NCBI GenBank assembly: GCA_022822215.1
Contig: JAJECD010000346.1
Span: 1 to 33,782, forward strand
DNA length: 33,782 nt
From: Candidatus Poribacteria bacterium
GTDB lineage: Bacteria; Poribacteria; WGA-4E; WGA-3G
Direction of reading: 5' to 3'
The notes below the pieces were generated by a model. That model was not told the origin of the DNA, did not search any database, and worked only from the letters and a program-made list of their open reading frames with translations. The position numbers were made by a program, and so were the translations under genes. Positions 1 through 9,221 of the stretch are shown one piece after another (the stretch's first letter is position 1; each line of letters opens with the position of its first letter).

Positions 1-953
1 ACTGTCCGAAATCCGCCGTGCCACCATGTATCGTAGACGGCACTCGAAAGCACGCCTGTAAACCCTTCGCTTGTTAAATCGAAGGCGAGCTGCGCGCCGA
101 TTAGTGAAAGCGTCCGTTGCAGGAGCGGCGGGATATTCGGGTTAACGGGTTCAAAATAGGGTGGGATTACAAACCGAGGCCCGCGATAACTCATCTCATG
201 TACGTCGTAGACGACTTCGGGAAACCATTCCTCGTAAAGCACGCGCGTCAGGAGTTGCGTCTCTATCTGCGTTAGCATGAACCAATCTCGATTGTTATCG
301 TGTCCTGTGTATTTATGATACAACCACGGGATTTCTGAACCTTCATAAGGGGTTCCGACCGTGCGGTTATACCAATCCACGACAATATCCAGACCGTCAG
401 GGTTCGCCGACGGGATAAGCAGGATTATTACATTTTCGAGAATTTCCTGAATGTCTGGACTGTCAGTAGTCGCAAATTCATACGCAAATTCCATTGACAT
501 CTGTGAAGAAGCAATCTCAGTGGAATGCAGATTGCAATTAATCAGGACGACCGCTTTCCCTTCTTGTGCCAGCGCATCTAATTCTGCTTGGCTGTCTTCT
601 GTTATCTCCCCGCTTGGCAGTGCGATCCGTCTCTGGATTTCTTGATAACGTTCCAGGTTCTGCAGGGTTTCCGGCGCAGAAATCAGGAGCATCAGGAAAT
701 CGTTACCTTCCGTTGTTTGTCCGAGGTCTTCCAACAGAATCCGATCCGAGTTCTCAGCAGCATGCCGCATGTAATCAGAAACCGTTTGCCATCCCGCCAC
801 CTTATAATCCGTACCGACTTGGAATCCAAGGACTTCTTCTGGCGACAGCAATTGTGCCTGTGTCGGCACCTGTATGAGCACCACACAGATTAGCGATATG
901 ATGAATATAGAACGCTGGGTTATGTTTTCGAGTTTGCACAGATATTTTTTCAT
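1..953 (-). CDS. M14-family zinc carboxypeptidase, secreted, 3' end outside window
   Basis: This reading frame starts at an ATG on the minus strand and runs off the left edge, giving 317 visible residues. Residues about 13-34 are hydrophobic and end in a VPTQAQ-like stretch, as in a signal peptide. The M14 zinc motif H-x-x-E is present as HSTE in the context NCNLHSTEIASSQ. It is followed by the family's NPDG segment (PSANPDGLD) and a later YDVHEMS histidine that fits the third zinc ligand. M14 enzymes remove C-terminal residues from peptides or cell-wall peptides; the substrate here is unknown. The catalytic glutamate region would lie beyond the window. The Shine-Dalgarno-like AAGGAG lies about 40 bases upstream of this ATG, so the start is not certain, but no better in-frame start was found. 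A strong promoter lies upstream at 1028-1056. Confidence 0.85.
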   Translation of the reverse strand, partial: MKKYLCKLENITQRSIFIISLICVVLIQVPTQAQLLSPEEVLGFQVGTDYKVAGWQTVSDYMRHAAENSDRILLEDLGQTTEGNDFLMLLISAPETLQNLERYQEIQRRIALPSGEITEDSQAELDALAQEGKAVVLINCNLHSTEIASSQMSMEFAYEFATTDSPDIQEILENVIILLIPSANPDGLDIVVDWYNRTVGTPYEGSEIPWLYHKYTGHDNNRDWFMLTQIETQLLTRVLYEEWFPEVVYDVHEMSYRGPRFVIPPYFEPVNPNIPPLLQRTLSLIGAQLAFDLTSEGFTGVLSSAVYDTWWHGGFRT

Positions 954-1027
954 AATAGATTTTGCTGCTGACAGAGATGGGCTGCCCTCACGACTCCTTT
1001 TTACTTTACTGATTAAAGATACCAACA

Positions 1028-1056
1028 AGTATAACCTCAAATTAACAGTCCGTCAA
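1028..1056 (-). promoter_or_regulatory. Promoter of the M14 peptidase gene
   Basis: Read on the minus strand there is TTGACG (1051-1056), 17 bases, then TATACT (1028-1033). Five of six bases match the consensus in each box and the spacing is ideal. The leader to the ATG would be about 70 bases. It lies back to back with a candidate plus-strand promoter at 1077-1105. Confidence 0.7.
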
Positions 1057-1076
1057 CGCGATTTTTCAATCATCAC

Positions 1077-1105
1077 TTGACTTTTTCAAAATTTTGTGGT
1101 ATTGT
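1077..1105 (+). promoter_or_regulatory. Candidate promoter of the first HEAT lipoprotein
   Basis: TTGACT (1077-1082), 17 bases, then TATTGT (1100-1105). The -10 box is only a partial match, and TTATAG nearby could serve instead. The region is AT-rich and sits about 130 bases before the start codon. Confidence 0.4.
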
Positions 1106-1232
1106 TATAGAGATGTTTTCCCTAATATAGTGTTGTAGTCTGCACCTTACAACTTAATATTGCAACACTCTAATTCCTATATTGAGATGGCTACTTTTAT
1201 ACAAGACATTTTTAGGAGGAGAACGGCACGTG

Positions 1233-2432
1233 ATGAAAAAAGTTCTAATGATCCCACTGGTCGTCCTACTGCTCACGAGTTTTAGTTGCGACACAAAACA
1301 GAAAGGTCCGAGCAATCTATCCGTGGGCAGAAGTAAATTGATTGAGAGCGGGAACGCTTTGGAAGCTGTTACGCTTCTTGAAAAAGCGGAGCAGGAAGAG
1401 GTAAATAAACTCGAACCGCGCGCCTTACTTGTGATCGCTTATTCTCATGGACTTGCTACCGGAGACGCTGCCAGCCTCGGTGTTGAAGCTAAATTCAAGA
1501 ATCAGCGGAGTCAGCGGATACAAGAAATGACCGATGCTGAGATAAGGCAGATCCTGCAAATTCTCAGTACACCCTCACGCGTACAGAAAGCCGGTTTACA
1601 GGCACTGGTAGATAAAGGACCCGAAGTATCAACAATAATTCTGGAGAGCCTCGCTAAAGGCAGATATCCCGCACTTCACGAAAATTTTACAGAGATGCTC
1701 GTCCAGATCGGACCTGACGGTCTTGACCTGATTTTAGCCAAACTCACTGATGACATGACACCGCCTGCTCTCAAGATTAAGCTGGTGCAGGTGCTCTCTG
1801 AAATCAACGACCCGAAAAGCATAGATGCGTTGAAAACCCTGCAAAGTCAAACCGACGACGCTGCCTTGGCGATGGAGATTAACACGACGCTCTATCAACT
1901 CGGTGAAACCGCATATAAACACGACATCATCGACGGCTTAAACCATAGCGAGGTTGCTGTCCGACGCGCCGCCGCGAAAGCCATGGTAGATATTGCGGAC
2001 ATATCAACGAAGGTCCTCATTGCAGGATTGGCAGACGATGATTCTGAAGTCGTCGCATCGCTTGTAAAGGCACTCGCTGTCCATCAGGACCCTGCTGCCG
2101 TTGATCCACTTGTGAAAATCCTTACCAGTGAATTAAGCAAAGACCCGAAACAAGCGGCGATTGATACGCTTGATATTTATGGAGAAAACAAGCTCACGGG
2201 CGGCTTAGCAAAGCCAATTACAATGCTACTCATTGGTGGAACGGTGAGCGATCCAGACAATCGTTTATATCTTGTGCAGCTTCTCAAGAGAGAGCCATTT
2301 CAAAGGCAGCTGCGGGCGTTACAGTCGGTCGAGGGACTTGTGGACAAGCTCTATCAATATCACCAGCATACGGAGACGGTAGGACTCGTCAAACGTCCAC
2401 TCGGTGAGCTGCTTGACGCGGTTGGTAAATAA
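1233..2432 (+). CDS. HEAT-repeat lipoprotein, paralogue A
   Basis: The 399-residue product begins MKKVLMIPLVVLLL and then TSFSC, a lipobox-like signal with Cys19 as the probable lipid anchor, so it is expected at the membrane or cell surface. The start at 1233 is chosen because AGGAGG lies 13 bases upstream and the signal begins there; the 17 codons upstream are not signal-like. A conserved N-terminal block (AEQEEVNKLEPRALLVIAYS, about residues 52-71) precedes helical HEAT/PBS-lyase-like repeats at about 110-335, including VRRAAAKAM at 243-251. HEAT repeats bind other proteins; no catalytic motif is visible. The next gene encodes a clear paralogue with the same layout. The molecular function is unknown. 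Confidence 0.8.
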   Translation: MKKVLMIPLVVLLLTSFSCDTKQKGPSNLSVGRSKLIESGNALEAVTLLEKAEQEEVNKLEPRALLVIAYSHGLATGDAASLGVEAKFKNQRSQRIQEMTDAEIRQILQILSTPSRVQKAGLQALVDKGPEVSTIILESLAKGRYPALHENFTEMLVQIGPDGLDLILAKLTDDMTPPALKIKLVQVLSEINDPKSIDALKTLQSQTDDAALAMEINTTLYQLGETAYKHDIIDGLNHSEVAVRRAAAKAMVDIADISTKVLIAGLADDDSEVVASLVKALAVHQDPAAVDPLVKILTSELSKDPKQAAIDTLDIYGENKLTGGLAKPITMLLIGGTVSDPDNRLYLVQLLKREPFQRQLRALQSVEGLVDKLYQYHQHTETVGLVKRPLGELLDAVGK

Positions 2433-2485
2433 CCGGGATTTTTTCAAGCCTAAACATTGGTCTTATTAATTTTCTCTTAAATTTG

Positions 2486-2514
2486 TTGACATAAAAGTGT
2501 ATTTATTTTAAAAT
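2486..2514 (+). promoter_or_regulatory. Promoter of the second HEAT lipoprotein, in the 2433-2779 gap
   Basis: TTGACA (2486-2491), 17 bases, then TAAAAT (2509-2514). It would give an unusually long leader of about 260 bases before the ATG at 2780. Nothing protein-coding was recognised in the rest of this 347-base gap. The long leader could hold RNA control elements, but no known riboswitch was recognised. Confidence 0.7.
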
Positions 2515-2779
2515 ACCCTTTGCGTCGTGCTTATTCGGATTGGTAACCTCTGTCCGATAGGTATAAAAAATCTATAGGCGAGAAACTTTAATCGTCTTTG
2601 CGTGCAAACTTCACCCGACATCGAGGTTCGCAGCCCACAATCAGGAGCTTTAGGTTGTCTGTGTATTTTTCAGGCTATGAGGTTGTGCTTAATGTTCATT
2701 ATTTACAAAGTATGCACGCTGTAAGAGGCGCAAACGGGTGAATCTAATCGAGATTCCGGGAGGAAAAGATAAACGGAAC

Positions 2780-3964
2780 ATGAAGAAACTTTTGACGATA
2801 TTACTGCTTATGGGGGTTGTAAGCTTCGGCTGCCAGGAACAGGTCATCACCCAACTTGAAGTCGGCAGGGGTAAGTTGTTTGCAGGACTCGCACTGGAGT
2901 CCGTCCAGCACCTTGAACGTGCTGAGCAGGAAGAGGAAAACAAAGTTGAACCTCGCGCACTCCTGGTTCTTGCCTATAGTAACGCCATTTCAACAGGTGC
3001 CGCCAAAACCCATAATGTAGAAGCCAGATACCAAAGTGAACGTGACCAGCGCGTTGGTCAATTGGGTGAGTATGAAATAAAGAAAATTCTGCAACTCCTC
3101 GGTGAGCGCCATAGGGTCCAAAAGGATGCGATACAGGTTCTGATTGATAGGGGCGCGCCAGCCGTGCCTTTCGTTTTGGAGGACCTCGTTAAAAACCGAT
3201 ATAGTGCTGTCCACGGCGATTTCATTCAAATCTTAACAGGCATCGGTGGTCCAGCTGTTAACGACATCCTGAAGGCGGCTGGCGATAGCGGCACGCCGCT
3301 TGAGGCAAAGATTCAGTTCGTACGTACCGTAGGCGATATCGGCGACGCAGCTGCCATAGCGGGATTAGAAGCCCTTCAAAATGCAACCAGCGATGAGGGG
3401 TTGCAGATGGAAATTAATACCGCGCTCTACCACCTCGGCGACGAAGCCTCCGAAGATAAAATCGTCGTAGGTTTGACGGATGATAATGTTGTTGTCCGAC
3501 GCGCCGCCGCAAAATCTATGATGTACCTCAAGGAACATCCGACAGCTATGCTGATTGCTGCGCTTGAAGATACTGATGATACTGTGCGTATGGACATTGC
3601 GAAGGCTCTACAGAAATACCCCGATGCAGGGGCTGTTGACGGTCTCCTCGCAATCCTCACAAACGGTTCGAGCCTCAACACGAAACAGGCTGCTATTGAT
3701 ACGCTAAACCATTATGCCGAAAATGGATTCGCTGATGGCTTAGCCCCACGTTTAATCACAATATTGGCAAACCCCGAAGTCGTCAACCATGAGGACAGGC
3801 TCCGTATTGTTCAACTTCTCAAGAAACCTGCGCTGCTCAAACAGATCGCGGAGGCTGATCAGTACGATAATCTGCCCCACAAACTTGATGTTTTCTATCG
3901 GGAAACGGAAACCAACGATATGGTCAAAGATGCCCTCAATGAACTATTGCTTCAAATTGAGTAG
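2780..3964 (+). CDS. HEAT-repeat lipoprotein, paralogue B
   Basis: The 394-residue product starts MKKLLTILLLMGVVSFGC, a lipoprotein signal with Cys18 as the likely acylated residue. The start at 2780 has AGGAAAAG 11 bases upstream; 14 further upstream codons are open but charged and not signal-like. It parallels the preceding gene along its whole length: the block AEQEEENKVEPRALLVLAYS, then HEAT-like repeats, VVRRAAAKSMM, a TKQAAIDTL segment and a similar C terminus. The pair is therefore a tandem duplication that has diverged widely. Each copy has its own promoter, so expression may differ. No enzyme motif is visible, and a scaffold or sensor role at the envelope is only inferred. Confidence 0.8.
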   Translation: MKKLLTILLLMGVVSFGCQEQVITQLEVGRGKLFAGLALESVQHLERAEQEEENKVEPRALLVLAYSNAISTGAAKTHNVEARYQSERDQRVGQLGEYEIKKILQLLGERHRVQKDAIQVLIDRGAPAVPFVLEDLVKNRYSAVHGDFIQILTGIGGPAVNDILKAAGDSGTPLEAKIQFVRTVGDIGDAAAIAGLEALQNATSDEGLQMEINTALYHLGDEASEDKIVVGLTDDNVVVRRAAAKSMMYLKEHPTAMLIAALEDTDDTVRMDIAKALQKYPDAGAVDGLLAILTNGSSLNTKQAAIDTLNHYAENGFADGLAPRLITILANPEVVNHEDRLRIVQLLKKPALLKQIAEADQYDNLPHKLDVFYRETETNDMVKDALNELLLQIE

Positions 3965-4055
3965 GCAAACTAAGAGACACTGTTAGTGATTTCCACTGGA
4001 ATTCTTAGGCTTTATTAAGCTTGGTTTACCGGACAGCGGCAGGAGATTTCTTAAT

Positions 4056-5222
4056 ATGCAGGACTATCCGACCGGTATCAAGATTACCAAAGTCGAACAG
4101 GTCACGATCGAAATTGATCAGCCTGCTATCGGTTGTAACTCTCAGGCACCGGAGATAAAACAGCCTGACCCGAACGGGAAATGGAAAGAACGGATCATCC
4201 GTATTCACACTGACGATGGAACGCTCGGTTGGGGTGTTGGCAGTTGGGCGGCAACGACGGCTGAGGATGCACAAGGCGTACACAACCGAAATCCGTTTGA
4301 TCTCTTGAATCCTGAAGTCGGTGTCGCTCCTGAATTCCGTGGGCTTGAGAACGCCCTTTGGGATACGATCGGCAAAATCCTCGGCAAGCCAGCCTATCAG
4401 CTGATTGGGGAGGATGTCTTCTCAAACGGGTTGCCTGCTTACGACAGCACTATCTATTTCAACGATCTCCTCTACGAAACAAAAGCCGAAGGCCTCCAAC
4501 GGATTGAAAGCGATGTTAAAAACAGCCTCGCCAACGGGTTTACGGCATGCAAGATGAAGATCGGGCGCGGGAACCATCTCATGGAACGCAGAGCCGGTCT
4601 ACAGCGAGACATAGAGCTCGTCCAACTTGCGCGTCGGACCGCAGGTGAAGGTTTCAATATCCTTGTCGATGCAAATAACGCATACACCTATGACGAAGTC
4701 ATCACCTTCCTTAATGAAACAAGCGATTGTAATGTTTTCTGGATTGAGGAGATGTTTGACGAAGATGTTGAATTGTATCGCAACCTAAAGGCTTTTATCG
4801 AAGAAAAAGGGTTGAAAGTGCTTATTGCTGATGGCGAGACCCGGACGCGAGACCCGCTCGAATTTTACGACCCCTTCTTTGAAGCGGGTGTGATTGATGT
4901 TATTCAGCACGACATGAAAGGACTTGGTGTCACGGGTTGGCGGCGGCTTGCCGATATGGCTGCTGCCCACAATGTCTTGTGTGCCCCGCATAACTGGGGT
5001 TCTCTGCTCGGTTTCTACCTCAGCCTCCAATTCGGTAAAACCATTCCCCATTTCCTCTATGGCGAAGTCGCAACGCTCACGAGTGATGTTGTTGATACCT
5101 CTGGCTACGGTTTCACAGATGGAACGTTCACAGTTCCGGATACGCCTGGACTTGGGCTGTCGCTTAATGAAGATGTATATGATGACCGTTACGCTGGAAA
5201 TGAGGATTGGCAGATTTCCTAA
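4056..5222 (+). CDS. Enolase-superfamily enzyme (mandelate racemase/muconate lactonizing type)
   Basis: The product of 388 residues has the family layout: an N-terminal capping domain (about 1-125), then a TIM barrel. The catalytic K-x-K motif is K166-M-K168. Metal ligands are probably D205 (LVDANNAY), E231 or E232 (WIEEMF) and E261 (IADGE). H312 in APHNWGS fits the second general base. Such enzymes remove a proton next to a carboxylate in acid sugars, hydroxy acids or similar substrates; the substrate cannot be told from sequence. AGGAG lies 10 bases before the ATG. The gene sits 91 bases after the lipoprotein and 33 bases before mnmA, and has no obvious functional link to either. Confidence 0.85.
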   Translation: MQDYPTGIKITKVEQVTIEIDQPAIGCNSQAPEIKQPDPNGKWKERIIRIHTDDGTLGWGVGSWAATTAEDAQGVHNRNPFDLLNPEVGVAPEFRGLENALWDTIGKILGKPAYQLIGEDVFSNGLPAYDSTIYFNDLLYETKAEGLQRIESDVKNSLANGFTACKMKIGRGNHLMERRAGLQRDIELVQLARRTAGEGFNILVDANNAYTYDEVITFLNETSDCNVFWIEEMFDEDVELYRNLKAFIEEKGLKVLIADGETRTRDPLEFYDPFFEAGVIDVIQHDMKGLGVTGWRRLADMAAAHNVLCAPHNWGSLLGFYLSLQFGKTIPHFLYGEVATLTSDVVDTSGYGFTDGTFTVPDTPGLGLSLNEDVYDDRYAGNEDWQIS

Positions 5223-5255
5223 CGCTTTATTCTCTTCCCACTGCTGGATACTCCC

Positions 5256-6344
5256 ATGAAGAAGGTTCTCGTTGCAATGAGCGGAGGCGTAGACAGTTCC
5301 GTCACCGCTGCCATGATGGTTGACGCCGGGTATGATGTCACAGGCATCACCATGCGCCTCGGTGCGCCTGATACAATCGAAGTAGAACCTGAGCGGCCCA
5401 ACTGCTGTTCGCTTGAGGGGATTGAGGACGCACGCCGCGTCGCCACACAACTCGGCATCCCTTTCTACGGCGTGAACTACGAGGACGCTTTCCGGGAACA
5501 GATCATCGATTATTTCGTAGACGAGTACCTCGTCGGCAGGACCCCCAGTCCGTGTATGGTATGTAACAGGGAGCTGAAGTTCGGTAGGCTCCTTGATCTC
5601 GCCAAGACGTTGGAATGCGATGCTATCGCCACAGGACACTATGCTCGTGTTGAGCAGCATCCAGAGACAGGACGCTATCTCTTACGCAAGGCACGCGATG
5701 TCAGCAAAGACCAGTCCTATTTCCTCGCTGCCCTGACGCAGGAACAATTACAATGTGCTATGATGCCTCTCGGCGAGCACACGAAAACCGAGGTCCGCGA
5801 CCTTGCCCGTAAGTATCAGCTCCGCACTGCTGAAAAGATTGAGAGTCAGGAACTCTGCTTTGTTGCTGACACCAATTATAGACGTTTCCTCCAAGACAGG
5901 GTCCCTGAGAAGATTCAGGGCGGCAATATTGTGGACGGAGAGGGTAACGTTCTCGGTAAGCATGACGGCGTGCCGTTTTACACCGTCGGTCAGCGGCGCG
6001 GGTTAGGCATTGCAGTCGGCAAACCGCTCTATGTGACGCAGCTCAACGCAAAGAAGAACACCGTCGTTGTCGGCGAATCCGATGCGCTCCTTGAGGACAC
6101 GATGTATGTTGAACGCATCAACCTCATCGCTATTGAGAAGTTGACAAAACCGATCCGCGCACACGTGAAAGTCCGATCCCGAGATGATGGCGGTCCGGCG
6201 ACAATCTCTCCTATCAGCGACACAGAAGCGATTGTGAAGTTTGACCAGCCACGCCGCGCAATTACCCCCGGACAGGCTACCGTCTTTTACGACGGCGAAT
6301 ACGTCCTCGGCGGCGGTTGGATTGTAGACGCTCGCGACAAATGA
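5256..6344 (+). CDS. mnmA: tRNA-specific 2-thiouridylase MnmA
   Basis: MnmA adds sulfur to the wobble uridine (s2U34) of Lys, Glu and Gln tRNAs, using ATP to adenylate the base. The PP-loop SGGVDSS is at residues 9-15. The two catalytic cysteines are visible as C103 (SPCMVCN) and C201 (QELCFVAD), close to the E. coli positions. GQRRGLG and the C-terminal beta-barrel region are present, and 362 residues is the usual length. The Shine-Dalgarno is weak. The stop codon overlaps the start of miaA (ATGA), so the two tRNA-modification genes form one unit. Confidence 0.97.
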   Translation: MKKVLVAMSGGVDSSVTAAMMVDAGYDVTGITMRLGAPDTIEVEPERPNCCSLEGIEDARRVATQLGIPFYGVNYEDAFREQIIDYFVDEYLVGRTPSPCMVCNRELKFGRLLDLAKTLECDAIATGHYARVEQHPETGRYLLRKARDVSKDQSYFLAALTQEQLQCAMMPLGEHTKTEVRDLARKYQLRTAEKIESQELCFVADTNYRRFLQDRVPEKIQGGNIVDGEGNVLGKHDGVPFYTVGQRRGLGIAVGKPLYVTQLNAKKNTVVVGESDALLEDTMYVERINLIAIEKLTKPIRAHVKVRSRDDGGPATISPISDTEAIVKFDQPRRAITPGQATVFYDGEYVLGGGWIVDARDK

Positions 6345-7261
6345 CCTCAAAACTCATCTGCCTCCTCGGTCCTACAGCGGTTGGCAAAACAGAGATAGCC
6401 ATTCAACTTGCCCAACGCCTCAACGCCGAAATTGTCTCCCTTGATTCCCGCCAAATCTATCGGCAGATGGACATCGGCACCGCCAAGCCGACTCCTGAAG
6501 AACGGCAGGCAGCACGGCATCACCTCATAGATTGTCTGGACATTTCCCAACCCTTCTCCGTTGCTGACTATCAACGCCTCGCAGACACTGCAATCACTGA
6601 CATCCGAAACAGAGGCAAGCGCGTACTGCTTGCCGGTGGTGCGGGTCTCTACTTCCGAGCGGTTGTTGATGGTTTGTTTGAAGGTCCAGGGGCGGACCCG
6701 GCGCGCCGTGAACGACTTGAGCAGGAAGCCGCGCAACACGGCGTTGATGCTCTCCACGAACGGCTCCGCGCTTGTGATCCAGTGTCTGCTGACCGAATCC
6801 ACCCGAATAACATCGTCCGGGTTGTGCGTGCCTTAGAAGTCTATGAGTTAACAGGTACGCCTCTGTCCGAACTCCAACAGCAGTGGCAGCCAGAGAAACA
6901 ACGCTATCCGTTTATCGCCTTCTGTCTGACGATGCCGCGGGCACGCCTGTATCGTCGTATTGAGCAGCGTGTCGATGTGATGCTTGCGAATGGATTGATC
7001 GCCGAAGTTGAAGCGTTATTAGCCGCTGGTTATTCCCGTGATACCGTTGCCCTCCAAAGTTTCGGCTATAGAGAGTTGATCGCGTATCTGGATGGGGAGT
7101 GTACGTATATGGAAGCCGTCTCCCAGCTAAAACAAAATACCCGTCGTTTCGCCAAACGGCAACTCACATGGTTCCGCAAAGACACGCGTCTTGAATGGAT
7201 AGATCGGGAATCGACACCAGATGTCGTTGGGAATATTTTGGAGAGAATTGGGGATACTTAG
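6341..7261 (+). CDS. miaA: tRNA dimethylallyltransferase MiaA
   Basis: MiaA transfers a dimethylallyl group from DMAPP to A37 next to the anticodon of UNN-reading tRNAs. The P-loop GPTAVGKT is at residues 10-17, followed by the family motif DSRQIY (35-40) and GTAKP. The central DRIHPNNIVRVVRALEV region and C-terminal RRFAKRQLTWFRKD are typical. The ATG at 6341 is preferred over an upstream in-frame start at 6317 because it begins the normal MiaA N terminus and overlaps the mnmA stop as ATGA, which suggests translational coupling. The length of 306 residues is normal. Confidence 0.97.
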   Translation: MTSKLICLLGPTAVGKTEIAIQLAQRLNAEIVSLDSRQIYRQMDIGTAKPTPEERQAARHHLIDCLDISQPFSVADYQRLADTAITDIRNRGKRVLLAGGAGLYFRAVVDGLFEGPGADPARRERLEQEAAQHGVDALHERLRACDPVSADRIHPNNIVRVVRALEVYELTGTPLSELQQQWQPEKQRYPFIAFCLTMPRARLYRRIEQRVDVMLANGLIAEVEALLAAGYSRDTVALQSFGYRELIAYLDGECTYMEAVSQLKQNTRRFAKRQLTWFRKDTRLEWIDRESTPDVVGNILERIGDT

Positions 7262-7328
7262 CGTTGACTTCATCGCCTACATGTGCTACACTCAATTGCG
7301 AACGCGTTGCACAAAAAGGAGAAAAAAA

Positions 7329-8942
7329 ATGAGACGTTTTGGGACACAGGGTCCCGTTAATCCTCAAGAGCACTATGTTGTGTCGCGCCCGAAGGAGATT
7401 GCCGATTTTATCAAACGTGTTGAAGAAGGGAGATATATTGTCCTCTTTGCCCCGCGTCAAACGGGCAAAACGACCTTCTTTCAACGTGCTTTAGATACAC
7501 TTGCTGTCGAAAAATCGGAATATCTCCCGATTTCGCTTAATTTTGACGTATACAAAAATACAAGTGTAGTCAATTTTTACGAGAATCTTTGTGAAGATAT
7601 CCGTGAGGAAATTCACAACACATACCAGCGACGGGGCATTCTGATTTCTGAGGCACTAAGCCAACTGTTGAGAAACGCACAACTCACAGACCACCACGCA
7701 ATGCGTAGGTTTTTTAGAAACCTTGCACGTCTGTTAAGCCCCCAAAGGTGCATCATTATCATTGACGAATTTGATGGCATCCCACAAGCTGCTCTGAGCG
7801 ATTTTCTTCACACACTCCGTCATATCTACATTGCAGGTAAACCGCGATGCCCCCACAGCGTTGGCATCATTGGTGTTAAGAGTATTGCGCAGCTCAACTA
7901 CGACCGATCTATCTCCCCCTTCAATATCCAAGACGACTTCCATCTCCCCAACTTTACGCTTGAACAAGTCCAGGAACTGTTTGGACAATATACCGCCGAA
8001 GTCGGACAAGCCTTTGTTCCAGAGGTTATAGCATCTATCCATAAGCAGACTGCTGGGCAGCCCGTCCTTGTCAACCGATTCGCCCAGATCCTTACCGAAG
8101 AACTGGACATTCCGAAGACTGAACCTATTACAATGGCACACTTTTCAGAGGCACACGATCAGCTCCTTCATGGACAGAATACTAACATTGAGCATCTGAC
8201 AACCAACATCCGCAGAAACTCGCGCTTTGAAAGCGTTCTCATGCGCATTATGGCACGTGATGAAGGTGTGGACTTCAATATGGACGATGACATTATCAGT
8301 GAACTTGCAACCTATGGCGTCATCAAAAGAGCTCCTGATGGTATGTGCGAGATTCTCAACCCAATTTATCTTTACCGCATCATGAGAACTTTTAAACCGA
8401 TCGTGAATGGGCTGGAACATGAGTACCTTCCCAGCGGTACGAGTGAAGAATTTCCCAATTATATTACACCCACCGGACGCATTGATATGGAGGCGTTACT
8501 TGACAACTTTCGAGATTTCATTGCCCGCGCAGGTTTTAGAATTCTGCAAGTGCCAGATACGCCACAAGAGTCCGTAGGCAGGCACCTCCTCCTCGCCTAT
8601 CTTGATCAGTTTGTTAAAATTGTCGGCGGCATAATGTATCTTGAGGTTCCCACTGGTCGGGGTCGGATGGACCTCATCATCGTACACAACCAGCGAAAAT
8701 ACGTTGTTGAAACAAAGGTTTGGCGCGGGGACATTCGCTATCAGTCGGGTAAAAAGCAGCTCGCAGTATATCTCAAATCTGAGGGGATGGCGGAAGGATA
8801 TTACATCGTCTTCGATCATCGGCAGGACCCAGAGCCGCGGGTAGAAGCGGAAACGATAGAGGATTTGACGGTTCGGAGTTACGTTATCCCCGTGATGCAA
8901 TATCCACCTTCAGAAATTTCCCATACCCCTAACACGCCTTGA
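7329..8942 (+). CDS. AAA-like ATPase fused to a PD-(D/E)XK nuclease-type domain
   Basis: The 537-residue product has an N-terminal AAA-like ATPase domain (AAA_35-like) with Walker A at 41-49 (APRQTGKTT) and Walker B at 141-148 (CIIIIDEFDG). A middle winged-helix-like part (about 290-360) follows. The C-terminal nuclease-type core has D448 (GRGRMD) and E461-T-K463 (VVETKVWRG). AGGAG about 10 bases before the ATG at 7329 decides the start; 36 upstream codons are open but overlap the end of miaA. The fusion is widespread in environmental bacteria, but its role is not firmly known; DNA-directed defence or mobile-element functions are plausible. It lies only 67 bases after miaA but has its own ribosome site. 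Confidence 0.8.
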   Translation: MRRFGTQGPVNPQEHYVVSRPKEIADFIKRVEEGRYIVLFAPRQTGKTTFFQRALDTLAVEKSEYLPISLNFDVYKNTSVVNFYENLCEDIREEIHNTYQRRGILISEALSQLLRNAQLTDHHAMRRFFRNLARLLSPQRCIIIIDEFDGIPQAALSDFLHTLRHIYIAGKPRCPHSVGIIGVKSIAQLNYDRSISPFNIQDDFHLPNFTLEQVQELFGQYTAEVGQAFVPEVIASIHKQTAGQPVLVNRFAQILTEELDIPKTEPITMAHFSEAHDQLLHGQNTNIEHLTTNIRRNSRFESVLMRIMARDEGVDFNMDDDIISELATYGVIKRAPDGMCEILNPIYLYRIMRTFKPIVNGLEHEYLPSGTSEEFPNYITPTGRIDMEALLDNFRDFIARAGFRILQVPDTPQESVGRHLLLAYLDQFVKIVGGIMYLEVPTGRGRMDLIIVHNQRKYVVETKVWRGDIRYQSGKKQLAVYLKSEGMAEGYYIVFDHRQDPEPRVEAETIEDLTVRSYVIPVMQYPPSEISHTPNTP

Positions 8943-9015
8943 AGTCCTTATACAAAAAGGCATCTCTGTTGTAGCACAAACTGTATGAAGTTTCAGGAAT
9001 GATTTGGTAATTGAC

Positions 9016-9144
9016 GGGCAATGAATTGCCCTACTACAAACAGAAAGCCGGTTCGTAGTAGTGCGATTTTGCGGTGTACTCGCTCCGGGGAATGCCGTTA
9101 AGGCATTCATACCGTTGATTTATGCGACGTGCATTATCGCACGT
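9016..9144. repeat. Cluster of short palindromes in the 8943-9638 gap
   Basis: No gene was found in this 696-base gap. It contains a series of stem-loops: 9016-9031 (GGGCAA/TTGCCC, loop of 4), 9090-9108 (GAATGCC/GGCATTC, loop of 5) and 9127-9144 (ACGTGC/GCACGT, loop of 6). The first is followed by CTACTAC and the nearby 9051-9062 reads GTTCGTAGTAGT; both belong to the same repeat type as 32741-32766. They look like REP-type intergenic palindromes. Confidence 0.6.
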
Positions 9145-9221
9145 TGAGAAGTTACCGAATTAAAAAATTAATCTTTATTTATGGTTATATAGATAAGCGA
9201 ACATTCGCGAAGGTCTTGTAC

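Noticed and set aside
4785-5660. A 291-codon open frame on the minus strand
   Set aside because: It lies antisense to the enolase-superfamily gene and mnmA, both with full family motifs. Its translation shows no domain pattern and it has no ribosome site.
6347-6802. Minus-strand 151-codon frame within miaA
   Set aside because: It is a shadow of miaA, whose motifs are intact across this stretch.
8496-8900. Minus-strand 134-codon frame within the ATPase-nuclease gene
   Set aside because: It is antisense to the nuclease domain with its D and E-x-K residues; no protein features.
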